A DNA stretch of 64,000 bases from Geosiphon pyriformis. Its lineage: Eukaryota > Glomeromycota > Glomeromycetes > Archaeosporales > Geosiphonaceae. The translations under genes were made by a program, and so were the position numbers. Below are positions 32,180 through 43,989 of this stretch, in pieces (the first letter of the stretch is position 1; every line of letters begins with the position of its first letter). The notes under the pieces are model-generated. The model made no database searches, had not been told where the DNA came from, and saw only the letters and a program-made list of their open reading frames with translations. The DNA lies in assembly GCA_016748015.1 (NCBI GenBank), contig JAAOMT010000494.1, positions 798,190 to 862,189 on the forward strand, read 5' to 3'.

Positions 32180-33650
32180 CTCACAAGTATGAAACCTGTC
32201 AAAGGAAAGTTACTTGTTTACACCAGAAGAAATCAATAAACTCAATTTGGAAAATCTGAGCACTTTACAGCAAATGCAACTTAAAATTCTATTGAACCAA
32301 TACGCCAATGTTTTTGTCAGCAAAAATGAGTTTGGATGTACCAACATCATGAAACACCAGATTGACACCAGAAATACTCGACTTATTAAGCAGTGAACTT
32401 ATCAAGTACCCCTATCTGAAGATAATCTGATTAAGCAAAAAGTACAACAAATGCTTGACAACAGACTGATTAAAAAATTATTAAGCCCTTGGTCCTTTCC
32501 AGTGGTCTTAGTCACCAAGAAAAATAGAAAAGTACAATTCTGCATAAATTACCAAAAATTAAATAGCATTACCCAAGGAGATAGCTATTCCACTTCTTTT
32601 ATTCAAGAAATCTTAAACAACTTAGGAAAGAAGAAATGATTTTTGTTCTTAGATCTGGCCAGTAGATATTGACAAGTCGAAATAGACCCAAAAGACAAAA
32701 GAAAAACAGCATTTATCACCTAAGATGGAAATTTTGAATTCAATATAATGCTTTTTGGACTGTGCAATGCTCCTGCTATATTCCAATGTCTCATGGATGT
32801 CATGTATAAAGGAATCTTGTAGAAATCAGTCATAGTATACTTGGACAACACCAATGTTTTCTTGAAAACATTCAACAAATATTTGCTCTACTTGCAACAA
32901 GTCTTTGAATGCCTTCAAAGTGTCCAATTAAAACTCAATCCTAATAAATGCTTCTTCAGAAAAACCAAACTAAAATTCTTAGGACATGTGATCGGCAAAA
33001 ACAGAGTAAAACCTAACTCAGACAAAATCCAAAAGGTCAAGAATTTTCTAGTCCCAATCAACCTACAAAAGCTATGAGAATTTTTAGGACTGGCTGGATA
33101 CTACTGCAGATTTGTCAAAGAATTTTCAACTATTACAAAACCCTTTCATTATTTGTTGTCAAAATACGTGCTATACTTGTAAAAGAAAGAGCAACAAAAG
33201 GCCTTCAACTATCTTAAACAGTGATTAATTACATCTCCAATACTAATCTATTTTGACTTTACCAAATAATTCATTGTCGCTACAGATGCATCAAAAAATG
33301 CACTAGGAGCTGTATTATTACAAATAGAACCAAACAAAAAAGAACATCCAATTGCCTATACCAGTTGTAATACCAGTCCAGCAGAAAAAATATATAGTGC
33401 AATAGATTTAAAATGCCTTGCCATTTATTGGGCCATACAAACATGAAAACACTACTTCAGGCAACCATTTAACCTATATATCAATCATAAAAGACTCATC
33501 TGGTTATTTAATAACCCATAACTGGAAGAAAAATATGCAAGATGGAGTACTTATCTGCAACAATTCTTACTCAAAGTTCATTACAAGGAAGGATCTAAGA
33601 ACACCAATCCTGACAGCTTGTTGAGGATGCCATAAACCTAATCTCGGACC
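32180..33650 (+). pseudogene. pol: reverse transcriptase and RNase H of B2
   Basis: The RT linker (32214-32396) leads into the palm domain. The catalytic motif reads Tyr-Leu-Asp-Asn (near 32838), so the second Asp is lost through a G to A change. RNase H begins Ala-Thr-Asp-Ala-Ser near 33277. Stops occur at many places, including 32394, 32637, 33075 and 33179. The sequence is collinear with the B1 pieces at 16892-15480. Confidence 0.88.
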
Positions 33651-33699
33651 CATAGACACACTTACTTATCAGCAATTACATCAATACCTATTGACACTA

Positions 33700-35020
33700 C
33701 ATTTTAAGAAGATATTATCTCAACAGGAACAAAATACTATACGGAAACAAGCACAAAATTACTTTATTCAAAATGACCAATTTTATTGTCAAGAATGATA
33801 AAACCACACCACCCCACAATAATTGATTAAGGACAGTGAAAAAGAAGCTATATTATATAGTATGCATTCTGACTCAACTGCAGAACACTTCAACAAAGAT
33901 GCGACTCTGGAAAGAACAACAAATCTATACTATTGGCCTATGATGTATAAGAATATCTTCGAATATGTTCTCAGTTGTAACTCATGCCAGTGAAAAGAAG
34001 AAGCCAGAATAACAGAACCACTTTGATCCATTCCAGTTGGAAATCCATTTGATAAAATTGGGATCGATTTGGTTAGTTCTCTCTTGATTACATTCAAAGA
34101 AAATTGTTACATCATGGAAGTCATAGACTACCTTATAAAATGGCCAGAAGCCAGAGCAATCCAAGTAGCTGACACCAAAACAGTAGCCAAATTCATATAC
34201 CAAGATCTAATATGTAGACATGAATGCCTAAAAGAACTGTTGTCGGACTAAAAAACACATTTTGTCAATACTACGTTAACTGAATTGAGTCAATGTTTTG
34301 GTATAAAACAACCTCTATTGTTATCATATCATTCACAAACAAATAGACTGGTAGAATGATTTAACAGAACATTATGTGAAGCATTAGTAAAAATAAGTTA
34401 CAAAAATAAACAAAAATGAGACTTATTTATACCTTTAGTACTCTTTGCATATTGAACATTAAAGCAAAATATGACACAGTTTACATTATTCGAATTAGTC
34501 TATAAAAGAAAAGCAATGTTACTTATTGAATGAGAAATAGCATCCTACCCAACAAAAATTATCAATGAAGAAAATTTTGAAGATACCTTATGCCAAAGAA
34601 CATATTAGCTAATGAAAATGTTGGAAAACAATCATAGAATAGCAGTTGACAATATTAGTAATGCTCAAGAATGACAAAAAAAAAGACATGATGATCACCT
34701 ACTTAAACAACTAATGGAATTTAAGATTGGAGACCAAGTATTGTTACATTGTACAAAAGCAGAAAAACAATGAAACAGAAAGTTTGACCCAAAGTGGGAT
34801 GGTCTATTCCACATACACAAAGCTTTAGGAAATGGAGCTTACAAGTTATGATTGGAAAACAGGATTTTAAAGAAAGTAGCACATAGAAATCAGTTAAAAA
34901 TTTATCATGCAAAACAGAAATTATCATCATCAGTACCTCAACTAAGAACACAAATTTCACTAATCAGACCAGAAGATATATCACAAGATCTGGAACCAAT
35001 CATCATTATTGAAACATAAA
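33700..35020 (+). pseudogene. integrase of B2
   Basis: A HHCC zinc module precedes 33990. The DDE core has Ile-Asp-Tyr-Leu (about 34120), Leu-Ser-Asp (about 34243) and Asn-x-Leu-Val-Glu (about 34345). The C-terminal GPY/F-like region reads Trp-Asp-Gly-Leu-Phe-His (about 34795). The tail ends near 35018 with repeated Ile residues, like A1/A2. Stops at many Trp, Gln and Arg positions make it non-functional. Confidence 0.88.
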
Positions 35021-35099
35021 CAACATACAGCAAATTAAATTAGGGAATTCAAATATATATAGCATCTAAAAAACAGCAAAAAACAATAGAACTTTCAAC

Positions 35100-35861
35100 A
35101 TGGACTTGTCAGATTAAATTCTACAACTCTTGAAACAACTATTTGACACAATTCAACAATTTTCTGCTCAAATAGAAATGACAATTAATAGAAAAAAAAT
35201 ATGCTATAAAGATAGGAACAAAAAAGGGATGGGCATGAGTTCAACTAGAACTAACCATTCTCATTCCTACATCCCGCCCGAGAAAAAGATTTTACAGAAA
35301 AGAATTAAATCATCTTGGGTAGGGCTTGAAGAAAGCATGGAGGAATAAAAAAAAGTTTATAAAAGAAGATACTTGGTTCCTGAGCTGGAAGAAATCAAAA
35401 AAGCTTTAGCTTGTAGGATTGATCTCCCCGAAACAAGAGAATAGACACCAGACAATGCAAAAAAATGGAAAGAAAGACTTCCTCCAGCTTATTGGTTCTA
35501 CAAAGTAGGTGAACAATTAGACTTAAAGACGCCATATGAAGACTTCAGCCAGAAAACTTTTAACAAAAAAGCAATACAACAAGTAGAAAAATTTGTAGGA
35601 AGAAGCAACCTGACCCTACATTACAAAGCAGCATACTAACTATACACTGCTTTCTAACATTGTCCAAATGTACTGTTGTATAGATCTATAAAAACGATAA
35701 CAGTTAACAACATAGGATAAATTACTAATTGACAGTTTAAAGATCTACAAAAAACAATACTCGATGCAACCATCAAACATTACACAAACAGAGACATAGG
35801 AACAGATACATATGATTTCACAGGAGCTCAATTCCAAAAAGAGAGGGATAATGTTACCTGA
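35100..35861 (+). pseudogene. ORF3 of B2
   Basis: It begins at ATG 35100. One frame can be followed to TGA 35859-35861, inside the 3' LTR, with stops at about 35115, 35346, 35442, 35637, 35652, 35718 and 35730. The N-terminal part has Lys-Gln-Leu-Phe-Asp-Thr-Ile-Gln-Gln and a basic Arg/Lys segment. The centre has Trp-Lys-Glu-Arg-Leu-Pro and Val-Glu-Lys-Phe-Val-Gly. The last residues before the LTR are Asp-Phe-Thr-Gly-Ala-Gln. It is homologous to ORF3 of B1 and D1. Function is unknown. Confidence 0.72.
35814..35851 (+). promoter_or_regulatory. pre-LTR box and polypurine tract of B2
   Basis: The box at 35814-35831 reads GATTTCACAGGAGCTCAA. The purine tract AAAAAGAGAGGGATAA (35836-35851) adjoins the LTR. 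Confidence 0.75.
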
Positions 35862-36890
35862 GTAGAAAAACTAATCCAAAGTTAGAAAGTAACATGACCA
35901 AAACATAACATAACACAGAATAGTACACAATAATATTGGATAACATATTATAACTTAGGATAGTACAAGATAATGCATTATAATGCAGAATAATATAGAA
36001 TAATATATAATAACACCAAATAACATGTTATAATATAAGATAACTAGTAATAACATAGAAGAGTGAAGCAATAACAGAAATAACAAAGCAATAGTTAGCA
36101 ATAACAAAACAATCAGAAGCAATCCTATAAAACCAAAAGAAAGTATAAAAGCGAGTAGTTGTAGTAGGTAGAAAGACAAATAGATACAAACCACTAAACA
36201 AGAATCAAATTTCCATACCCTTTCATCAATTATATTTTATATTCATCTTCTGAAATAAATCAATTATTAAGAAATCAGAATCACGAATTCATGTTCTCAA
36301 ACTTTGTGGAATTTATGTGAATTAACCATTGTTTCGTACCTTCATTTCAGGACAGATGTTTTTAGTATAACCGTCTCAAACTATTAACAATTTTCTGACT
36401 AATTGCTCTTGATCACAGTGATTGACAATACTAATTTATCTTTCTTTTTATTTTTTTTCCTTTTTTGCTTTTATTTTCTTTCTCTTTCTTTATTTTTTCT
36501 CTTGAGGAGCAACAACATAGTAAAATTGACTGTCTGGGAATAGACTTCATAATAGCCTGGTAAAAGAGGGAAGCTTCTCCTAGGTTTTAAATATTAACAT
36601 TATCTTGATAGCTTACCAGAAGGGCAAAAAGACAATGCCAGACCCTAACAACTGTGCTTATTAGCTCGAAAAAGAAAGCTCATCTTTATAAGAAGTTGCA
36701 ATCAACAAAAACCAATACTCTGTGCTTTATAACCAAAGAACTTAATGGGTAAATTCACAACCAGTAAAATAAGACCTTCAAAGACTGATAATCAAGAATA
36801 AGCCAATGAAATTATGCCAAAAATGCATTACCAATCATTGAGAGCACCAAACATTACTATTTTTATACCCCATTAAGTTTATCTGTAACA
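35852..36890 (+). repeat. 3' LTR of B2 (1,039 bp)
   Basis: Starts TGTTACCTGAGTAG and ends CTGTAACA, collinear with 16893-17931. The following GTAT resumes B1. Confidence 0.95.
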
Positions 36891-37800
36891 GTATAAACAA
36901 ATAATTTTCCTTTGGCAGGTTCCATACTTGTGAGGTAATGTCACAAAACAAGAACAATTAAGTGAAGTCTGGAATGGGTTGAGATTTTTCTAGATTCTGA
37001 ATATCTGAAGATATAGAACCAATGAGGATTCTCTCAGAAATTTCAATAACGTCTTTGGTCGGATTGTGAATGAGAATTTTGAAGTGTTTATGAGCTTTGA
37101 CTAGTAAGTACAGATTAGTAATGTCGGCTAGTGAGCAGATCTCGAAATTGGTCTCGAAGACTAGTGCTTGGTTCTGAATCCTTCTGTCAACTTTGAGAAT
37201 ATACTGCTGATAAAAAGAAATGAAAATGATGATGTCAGTGTAGATAAGTTCTATCTAATCACTATCCTTCTCTATAAAATTGACTGTTACATTTTCTCTT
37301 CTACTTGAGTCAAATCCATTGATTCCTCGGACAGTAAGGCCTAATTCTTCTCAAGTAGTAATTGGGACTAGTTGGGATATTTTGACTAAAAATAGGAAGA
37401 TGGCTTGGGCAATCTTTTCATAAGATTTGATCTTGTAGGATTTGTTTGAATTGTTTTGCAGCATCATGATAATGTTTTCTGTATAGCCAGCATCAATAAT
37501 TCTTCTTTTTATGTCAATTTCTTTCTTTGCAAGACTTGATCTAGATGCTATTTGTACTATGGTGCTAACAGGAATTTTTAATGTTATTTTGAGATCTATT
37601 TTTACCAGGGAATGTGAAGCTATAACTATAGGTGATTGTCCAGATATCTTAAGTCAAAATCTGCGTCAGTTTTATGTGCTTTTTCTGGGCATATTTTTTC
37701 ATTGTCGTTACTATACCACTTTAATTCTAATTTTTTGGAGAGATCGGGATATGTGAGATATTGTTCTATTTTGGTAGTCTGATTTGGCTCTTGAAATAAC
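36891..37800 (-). pseudogene. dUTPase and RT linker of B1
   Basis: On the minus strand from about 37790 to 37320 lie the dUTPase motifs. The region covering motifs 1 to 4 matches B2, and motif 5 reads Arg-Gly-Ile-Asn-Gly-Phe-Asp-Ser-Ser-Arg-Arg near 37335. It continues as the linker toward RT until B2 interrupts it at 36890/36891. The linker resumes at 16892. Stops are frequent. Confidence 0.8.
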
Positions 37801-39320
37801 ATGTTTTTGACGAATAATTCTTCTTTTTCTTCTGGCTCAGATAATTTGGTGATTGGATATAGAATTCTGGGAGATGAGTTAAATATGAGATCACACTTGT
37901 TGCAGTATTGAAAGTGGCAAAAAATTAAGCAATGATCACATAGTTTGGTATTTAGATCAGCTAGCCACTGTTTTTGTTCTTCTCAGGTTGAGGCCAATTC
38001 TTGATATCAGTTCTGAAATGTGTTAGAGTCATTTGTGACAAAATTATCTGTATATAGTTAAGTCCATTATATTCAAGTATCTAAAGGTTGTTCTTGATTT
38101 CTCGTATTTTTTTAGGCATAACACCTTCAGTTTTGGCACTTGCTATTTTCCAAATTTTGTGATCATCATGTAGATAACTGTTCAGCCTATTGAGTGCTTA
38201 TTTTCAAGCATCCTCAATGGGGATTCTCTTTCATATCCAATTGTTAATTAATATGGTGTACTAACAAGCCTTGTTACATGTTCCTTCTCTGTCACACACA
38301 TCATTCCAGAGTTCTTCATTGGGCAGGATTTTGCCATATGCGAGACACAGTGTGTTGTTCTACTTGCCTTGTCATTTTGGTTGTCCAAATCTTTCCAGTA
38401 AACTAGGTCTGCAGTAGTATTTGGTAGTGGTGAGCCATTCTTTGTTGTCCTTGATATATGTGTCTATTGTGGATAGCTTCTTTTTACAATCAACACATAT
38501 TAGTTTTGGAGGTTGGTAAAATAAATTTCTTTGGTCTGAGGTTATGTATCCTAGTGATGATGATTGGAGTTCTTCTTTGGCTCTGTCTTTTCCTTTTTTT
38601 TCTCAAGTTGGTGGTGGAGATAGTTTAGTTTGATAATTGTCTGCTCATAAAACCTGATAAATCTCAATGGTTAGTGATAGTGGTGTGTCTTCGAATTCAA
38701 TAAGGGATTCTTCAGTATATTGGGTTTTAAAGTGTCCACATGTAGCTGGAATTCAAGCATGCTGTCCATTGAATGTGAGTTGAAGTTCTTGAGTGTTCTA
38801 GTCGAGAGTAGTATTGGCTTTTGACAACCAATCATTTCCTATCAGAGCTTGATATTGAGTAGCTTCTATAATGAGTACTTCCATAAGGATTTGGATTCTG
38901 TTAATCTCGAAAGGGAAGTTGTCAATTTTTTCTATTGGGGTTTTTGTGTTTCCATCTATTTTAATGATCCAGGCAGTAGCAGCATGGTCTACTCAGTGAT
39001 CTAGTTGGTCCATGAGCTGTTTTATAATTATGCTACTGGCTAATCTACTATTCAGGATTAATTTAATGTCTATTCCTCCAACTCTGGTGTCAGTATATAG
39101 GACTATTATTGGTTTATTCTGATTGATAGCTGTTCTACTAAAAAGGCTATGGGTGTTCAAATTATTGATGTTAAAAAGAAATATGGTGGCTAGGGTGGTG
39201 TCTTTGGTAATAATGGCTGATGGGATATTACTTTTGGAAAATTGGGAGATTTGTTTTACATCCCTTTCTTCTACAGGTGTAGATTTATCAAAATCCTGGT
39301 CTTCCATGAGACTAAGGTAG
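37801..39320 (-). pseudogene. aspartic protease and Cys-rich module of B1
   Basis: The minus-strand open stretch 39307-38993 holds the protease active-site region. It reads Leu-Asn-Ser-Arg-Leu-Ala, so the catalytic Asp is changed to Asn. The Cys-rich module follows at about 38520-38270, with pairs in the same order as B2. The second Cys cluster is near 37920. The protease is inactive. Confidence 0.8.
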
Positions 39321-41240
39321 GAAACTTGATTCAGGTATCCAGTTGGTGCTGGTCGAAATTGGGCAGGACTGCAAGGGATTGGTCAAGATAGTCCACTAGT
39401 GGGTTGTGTCTGATTGTTGTTGGAATTCCTCCATCTCTAATTATAGTTTATGGCTCAAGGTCTGGACAGGCTGTAAAGAAGAGTTTGATAGTAAGGGATT
39501 GCTTGTATTATTGGTGATGGTTGATAATAATTCCAGGGCAGTGGTTGAGTGTACAGAACTTGTTGTGCATACTGGGACAGTTGATTTTGAGTTATAAAAT
39601 ATTGGAACACCATGTTTTGGTATTGATTTTTTTGATTTTGGTCCATTATCTTCTTTCTGCAATTATGGGCAATGTGTTCAGGTTTCTGGCAGTAGTAACA
39701 GTTGTGAGGATCAGATCTCTAAAGTTGTTGTTATTGCTAATGGTTCTGTTGCTGGAGGTATCTGCTGTTGTTGTTATTTTCTCTTCATTGTGGTGGTTGG
39801 TAAGTTTCTGTGGTTTTGGCTAAGAATCCTTCAATTTTCTGAATTAATTTCTCACTTAATTGGGTTATTTTTGCATTGATGTCAGAGGTTTCATTGATGG
39901 CTAAATTTATGGCTTGGGTATGGTTCACTTCTTGTTCTGCAGATTCAAAATCACAAACGAAAGTAACTGCTTTTTGTAGGTTTGCCAGATGGCAAGGTTG
40001 TATAGACCTTAAAAGACTGCTCCTTAGTCTTTTAACAAATTGATTAAAGACTTGTGTAGTGGTATAATAATTTTGCTTGATGGCTAGGATTTGTCAAAAG
40101 ACCTGATTAAATTTTCTAAGATAAGTAGTTACTGCTTCATAGTCATTTTGTTTTATTATACTGAATTGATTTTACAATCAGATGAGTGTATTAGAGTCAC
40201 AGAAATATTGCAGAAATACAAGTTTAAACTTTGTAAAGAAGGTAGGCTTCTCTGCAAGGCTCTGGTACCACAAATTGGCAGTTCCAGTCAAAAAGAACAG
40301 CAGTGCCTGAATTGTGTGGTTGTTGTTCTAACCATTAGTAGTAATAGCTTTTTTGGTATCTGCAATTCAAGAATATGCATTATCTTCTTCACCAAAAAAT
40401 TTCTCCAATTTAGCAATATTCCGGTAAGCCATAATCTGGTTAATGGATGGGGTGTTACTGATTATATTTAAGAGGATTGGTATCTGCATATTTGAGTGTT
40501 CTTTGGGTGCTAATGCTAATTGTTTCCTTTTGTCGCTTGTACTAATAGGTTGTAAGATAGCTGTTCCCTCTATTAGGAGAAATGCTGATTCTGTGGGGTT
40601 TTGTGCTGGTGGTTGTTCCTAAGTTGACATGTTTCCTTCTGTTTGACCAGCTGTTGGGGTAAAATTTCCAAACAGCAATTCATATTTTCCTAGTGATTTA
40701 GTCCAACTGTGTTGACTTCAAAAGTGTAGATTTCCAAGAGTTCATGGTGTTTCTGACTGGGTTTTCAGGAGTGGGTTGAATACAATTCTATTTTGGGATA
40801 TCTGATAATATGATGAAGTTGTTGGGAAGAAGATCCTTGGTTTCTTGGTGACCATAAACTTGTCTTGTACAGTTGCGGGATTATTGGATCTATCTTTATA
40901 TTCCTCTAGATCAGATTTTATTGATTGTTGTACTTAAGAGAATTATTGTGTCATGTAGTGTTTAATGTCTGTATTGACCATGCATAGAGTTTCACCAATT
41001 GCTTAAGTAGTGGTAGTTGTTGAGTATTCTAGTAAGTTTTAATGGATTTGTTTTCCAAGTCTTTCTGTATCAGTTGTGTGGCCTGATAAGCAGTTGATTT
41101 TTGTGTTGATATAGTTGCAAAAATTACTTTTTGCAATGGTGGTTTCTGCTGGTATTTCTAGATTTTTTTGAAAGTATTGAAATAGTGCTCTTCCATATGA
41201 GGAGTGATTTTTTTTTATTGTTCCAATAGTCACCACTTTT
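39321..41240 (-). pseudogene. gag: gag of B1
   Basis: The minus-strand N-terminal frame begins near 41236 with GTG codons, as in B2. The region around 40545-40560 preserves the uninterrupted site into which A2 jumped in B2. The capsid-like core lies at about 40450-40060. TGA near 40099-40097 is at the conserved position also hit in A1, A2 and B2. An intact CCHC knuckle (C-x2-C-x4-H-x4-C) lies at about 39700-39650, followed by a Gln/Asn/Tyr-rich tail. Confidence 0.82.
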
Positions 41241-41277
41241 GTGTATCTCTGGAATGTTCTGTCTCTGTAAATTTATA

Positions 41278-41295
41278 GTCTCACAGGGAGCACCA
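41278..41295 (-). promoter_or_regulatory. primer-binding site of B1
   Basis: Read on the minus strand, TGGTGCTCCCTGTGAGA starts 2 nt after the 5' LTR. It differs from B2 at one position. Confidence 0.75.
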
Positions 41296-41297
41296 AA

Positions 41298-42208
41298 TGT
41301 TACAGATAAACTTAGCAGAATATAATAATAATATTTAGTGCTCTATTTTTGGTTTATTTTTCAAGGTTGTCTGCTTTTTCTGCCATGTCAGTGTTATCAG
41401 TCTTTGAAGGTCTATTCCTAGATGTGAATTTACCTATTGAGTTTTTTGGTTATAAGGCACAGAGTTTGTTTTTTGTTGATTGTAATGTTTTCTATAATTG
41501 TAAGTTTTTTTTTTCATGCTAATGAACACAGTTATTAGGGTTTGGCATTGTCTTTTCGCCCTTCTGATAAGCTATCAAGATAATGTTAATATCCAAAACT
41601 TAGGGAGAGCTTCCCTCTTTTACCAAGCTATCATGAAATCTATTCTAAGACAGTCAATTTTTCTATGTTGCCACTTTAAACAAAAGAAAAAAAAAAAAAA
41701 AAAGAATTAGTTCTTGTCAATCACTGTGATCAAGAGTGATTGGTCCAAATTGTTAAGGTTCGAGGCATTTATGCTAATGGCATCTGTTTCAGAACAAAAG
41801 TAGAAAATACTGATTTCAGTTTTTAATTGAAATCTGTAATATTGGCAAACATAAAGTGGTAAATTGGATTTCTTTTTGGTTTTTGATATTTTATTGTATT
41901 TTGGACTATGAATATATGATAAATATAATACAAAGTAAAATTGATTGCTAATTAACTGTTTTTTTAACTTCTACAACTACTTGCTTTTATACATTCTTTT
42001 GGTTTTATAGAATTGCTTTCAATTGCTTCATTATTGCTAGCTATTGCTTGTTATTGCTAGCTATTGTTTGTTATTACTAGCTATTGCTCATATTTGCTAG
42101 CTATTACTTGCATTTGTTCTGTGTTACCTCAAGTTGTACTGTGTTTTTCTTGTTATGTTTCTTTGTCACATTTTTCCATAGCTTTTTGGTTTTTCTACTC
42201 AGATAACA
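41298..42208 (-). repeat. 5' LTR of B1 (911 bp, minus orientation)
   Basis: Plus-strand ends TGTTACAG and GATAACA, collinear with 11612-12513. It is about 130 bp shorter than the B2 LTRs, which have extra TAACA-rich DNA in the first third. The flanking sequence from 42209 is C1 LTR. Confidence 0.92.
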
Positions 42209-42461
42209 GTGCCAATGTAAGGCATAGAATTATACCAGATGTGATTATTTGTTGACAATACAGACTATTCCTCTACCTTTAGATTCTTGGTTATCTTTAG
42301 AAAAGTATAGCGACTGAGATATTTTATGAAACTGATCTCACACATTGAATCCTTACTCATTCAATTTGCTCTTTGAAGTTGAATTCTCTTTGATTCCTTT
42401 TATTATTCTACAATTCTGTTCTTCCTTGCTATCTATTAGCTTATAACTCCAACCTGTAACA
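42209..42461 (+). repeat. 3' LTR of C1, second part
   Basis: The last 253 bp of the C1 LTR, ending CCTGTAACA. In inverse orientation it matches the first 250 bp (plus-strand view) of the minus-strand C2 LTRs. It joins the first part at 11611. Confidence 0.85.
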
Positions 42462-42618
42462 TTATTAATAGTTACAATTTAAATTTTTCAAAGAAATTGT
42501 TATAGGTTTCTAATAATTTGGCTTTTTTATTATTATTTTGGAATAGTACTTTAGATAATAGTGTTTTTACAATTACTGGTAATATAAATTCTGATAATAT
42601 GTGAATATTACTTCTTAG
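42462..42618 (-). pseudogene. gag: gag fragment of D2 between C1 and C2
   Basis: 157 bp lie between the end of C1 and the start of C2. If C2 and one copy of its TTAG duplication are removed, the minus-strand frame that starts at ATG 50743 runs from 50320 into 42614. It then stays open for about 47 codons, to a TAA near 42470. The encoded stretch is Leu/Lys/Asn-rich and Gag-like. This supports both C1 and C2 being insertions into D2, though the C1 side rests on adjacency alone. Confidence 0.55.
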
Positions 42619-43311
42619 TGTTACAGATTAGAATAACAAGCTAACAGATAACAAGAGAAAACAGGATTGTAAGATGATGAAAAAAATCAAAAAAAATTCA
42701 ACTTCAAAGAGCAAATTAAATAAGTATGAATTCAATATGTGAGATCAGTCTCATAAAATATCTCAGTCACTATATTTTTTAAAAGATAATTGGAGAATCT
42801 GAAGATAGAGAGATAGTTTGTATTGTCAACAAATGATAATATCTAGTATAATTCTATGTCTTATATTAGTGCTCTTAAAATTCAATATCAGATATTAGAT
42901 GTGCTTTTCAGTCACATTTTATTTAATAATCTTTAAATACTACAATTATACAAGTCAGGAAAAAGATAAAAAATAACCAACAAGTAATCTTTTATCTCAA
43001 GATGTTCAGATACTTGAAAGTAGGAAAAAAGATTTTAGTAATAAGAAAATAATTAAGATAAAAGTTGTTATTTTATTTATTTGATTTCCTTGATTTCTAT
43101 ATGCTTTTCTACAGCTAAGAGATTCATCACTTATATAGCTATCAAAAGTAGTCAATGATTAAGTCAATGATTAGGTCAATAATCAGGTCAATGATCAGAT
43201 CAATAATTAGGCCAATGGTCAGGTTATTGATCAGGTCAATAATCACTTTCTAAAAATAGAGTGGCTAATATATGTGATAATTAATAAGAAGTATAAGTTT
43301 CAACTGTAACA
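42619..43311 (-). repeat. 3' LTR of C2 (693 bp)
   Basis: Plus-strand ends TGTTACAG and CTGTAACA, collinear with 49605-50319. It contains eight 12-bp units at 43150-43245. Confidence 0.93.
43150..43245 (+). repeat. 12-bp minisatellite, 8 units (C2 3' LTR)
   Basis: Eight units close to GGTCAATGATCA. The other C2 LTR has eight in the same order with several substitutions. Confidence 0.88.
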
Positions 43312-43915
43312 TTATTCTCTTCAAAAAAATTGAGCTCAAGCAAAATCAAATTATTAATAATGTAATTTATTTGAAAAGTTTTATTTAACTCAAAACTAAC
43401 TATTTTGTTAAAGTTTTTTGTGAATAGGGTATATAATACTTGAGGTGAAATAAGTTTTGTATCCAAAAAACCAAATCTTTGTATTAGAGTTTTGGCTCTT
43501 TTAGCAATAATTAAAACTCTTGAGCCATCTAACCATATAATGCCCAAAATTTTTGCCTGTATCTCTAAAGTTGTTTTCTTTATGAGTTTTATATTCTTTA
43601 TGATTTCTCTAAGATAACTATAGAGTTCTAATTGCCTTTCATATGACAAGTTTTTGTCTATTAATATGATTTTTTGGAAGATGAGAGTATAGCTGCTGTT
43701 ATATTTTTTAACAGATATTTATTTATTTTGCTACCAATTTTTTCTCTTCTGGTAGTAGTTTTCTTTGGTCTAATAATAGTATGTGTTCTACTGTTATCAA
43801 TTATGGTGGTTTGTTTTCCAATAGTCAAAGTAGTATTTGGATAGTTTTTGATCTAATACTCATAGAGAGTATAAAGGGCATTTTGAATGTTTTGATCCAA
43901 AAAATAATTGTTCAT
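43281..43915 (-). pseudogene. ORF3 of C2
   Basis: Starts at ATG 43915 (minus) and matches ORF3 of C1. A deletion near 43690-43665 shifts the frame, and the last 122 codons (43649-43281) are open and end inside the LTR. The pre-LTR box lies at 43330-43347. The C-terminus carries the same Leu-Glu-Leu-Asn motif as C1. Function is unknown. Confidence 0.72.
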
Positions 43916-43989
43916 GTTGATTGAAAATACTTTTGTTTTGGGAATAGTGCATTTATTTATACTTGATTTTTGCTGATTATTTGAGTTGA

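Larger units (their letters stand above)
16893..36890 (+). mobile_element. LTR retrotransposon B2 (Ty3/Gypsy type), complete but interrupted by A2
   Basis: Its two 1,039-bp LTRs (16893-17931 and 35852-36890) are equal in length. The primer-binding site lies 2 nt after the 5' LTR, and a polypurine tract precedes the 3' LTR (35836-35850). Gag is split by A2 after 18674 and resumes at 28549. The rest follows in order: protease, Cys-rich module, dUTPase, RT, RNase H, integrase, ORF3. Without A2 the element is about 10.1 kb. Its target is B1, with flanking GCAT/GTAT. B1 and B2 belong to the same family in opposite orientation. Confidence 0.93.
11612..42208 (-). mobile_element. LTR retrotransposon B1 (Ty3/Gypsy type), split by B2 and a solo C LTR
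   Basis: Reading the minus strand from the right: 5' LTR (42208-41298), gag, protease, Cys-rich module and dUTPase down to 36891. Then comes the insertion of B2 (36890-16893), then RT, RNase H, integrase, ORF3 and 3' LTR (12513-11612). Joining 36891 to 16892 restores the RT linker seen uninterrupted in B2 at about 32170-32230. Excluding insertions the element is about 9.8 kb. B1 is inserted in the 3' LTR of C1. The 4 bp flanking B2 are GCAT (16889-16892) and GTAT (36891-36894), a target duplication with one C to T change. Confidence 0.9.

Noticed and set aside
39123-40471. Several plus-strand ORFs in 36.9-42.2 kb (for example 39521-39823 and 40091-40471)
   Set aside because: They are complements of B1 gag and protease. 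The minus strand matches B2 domain by domain.
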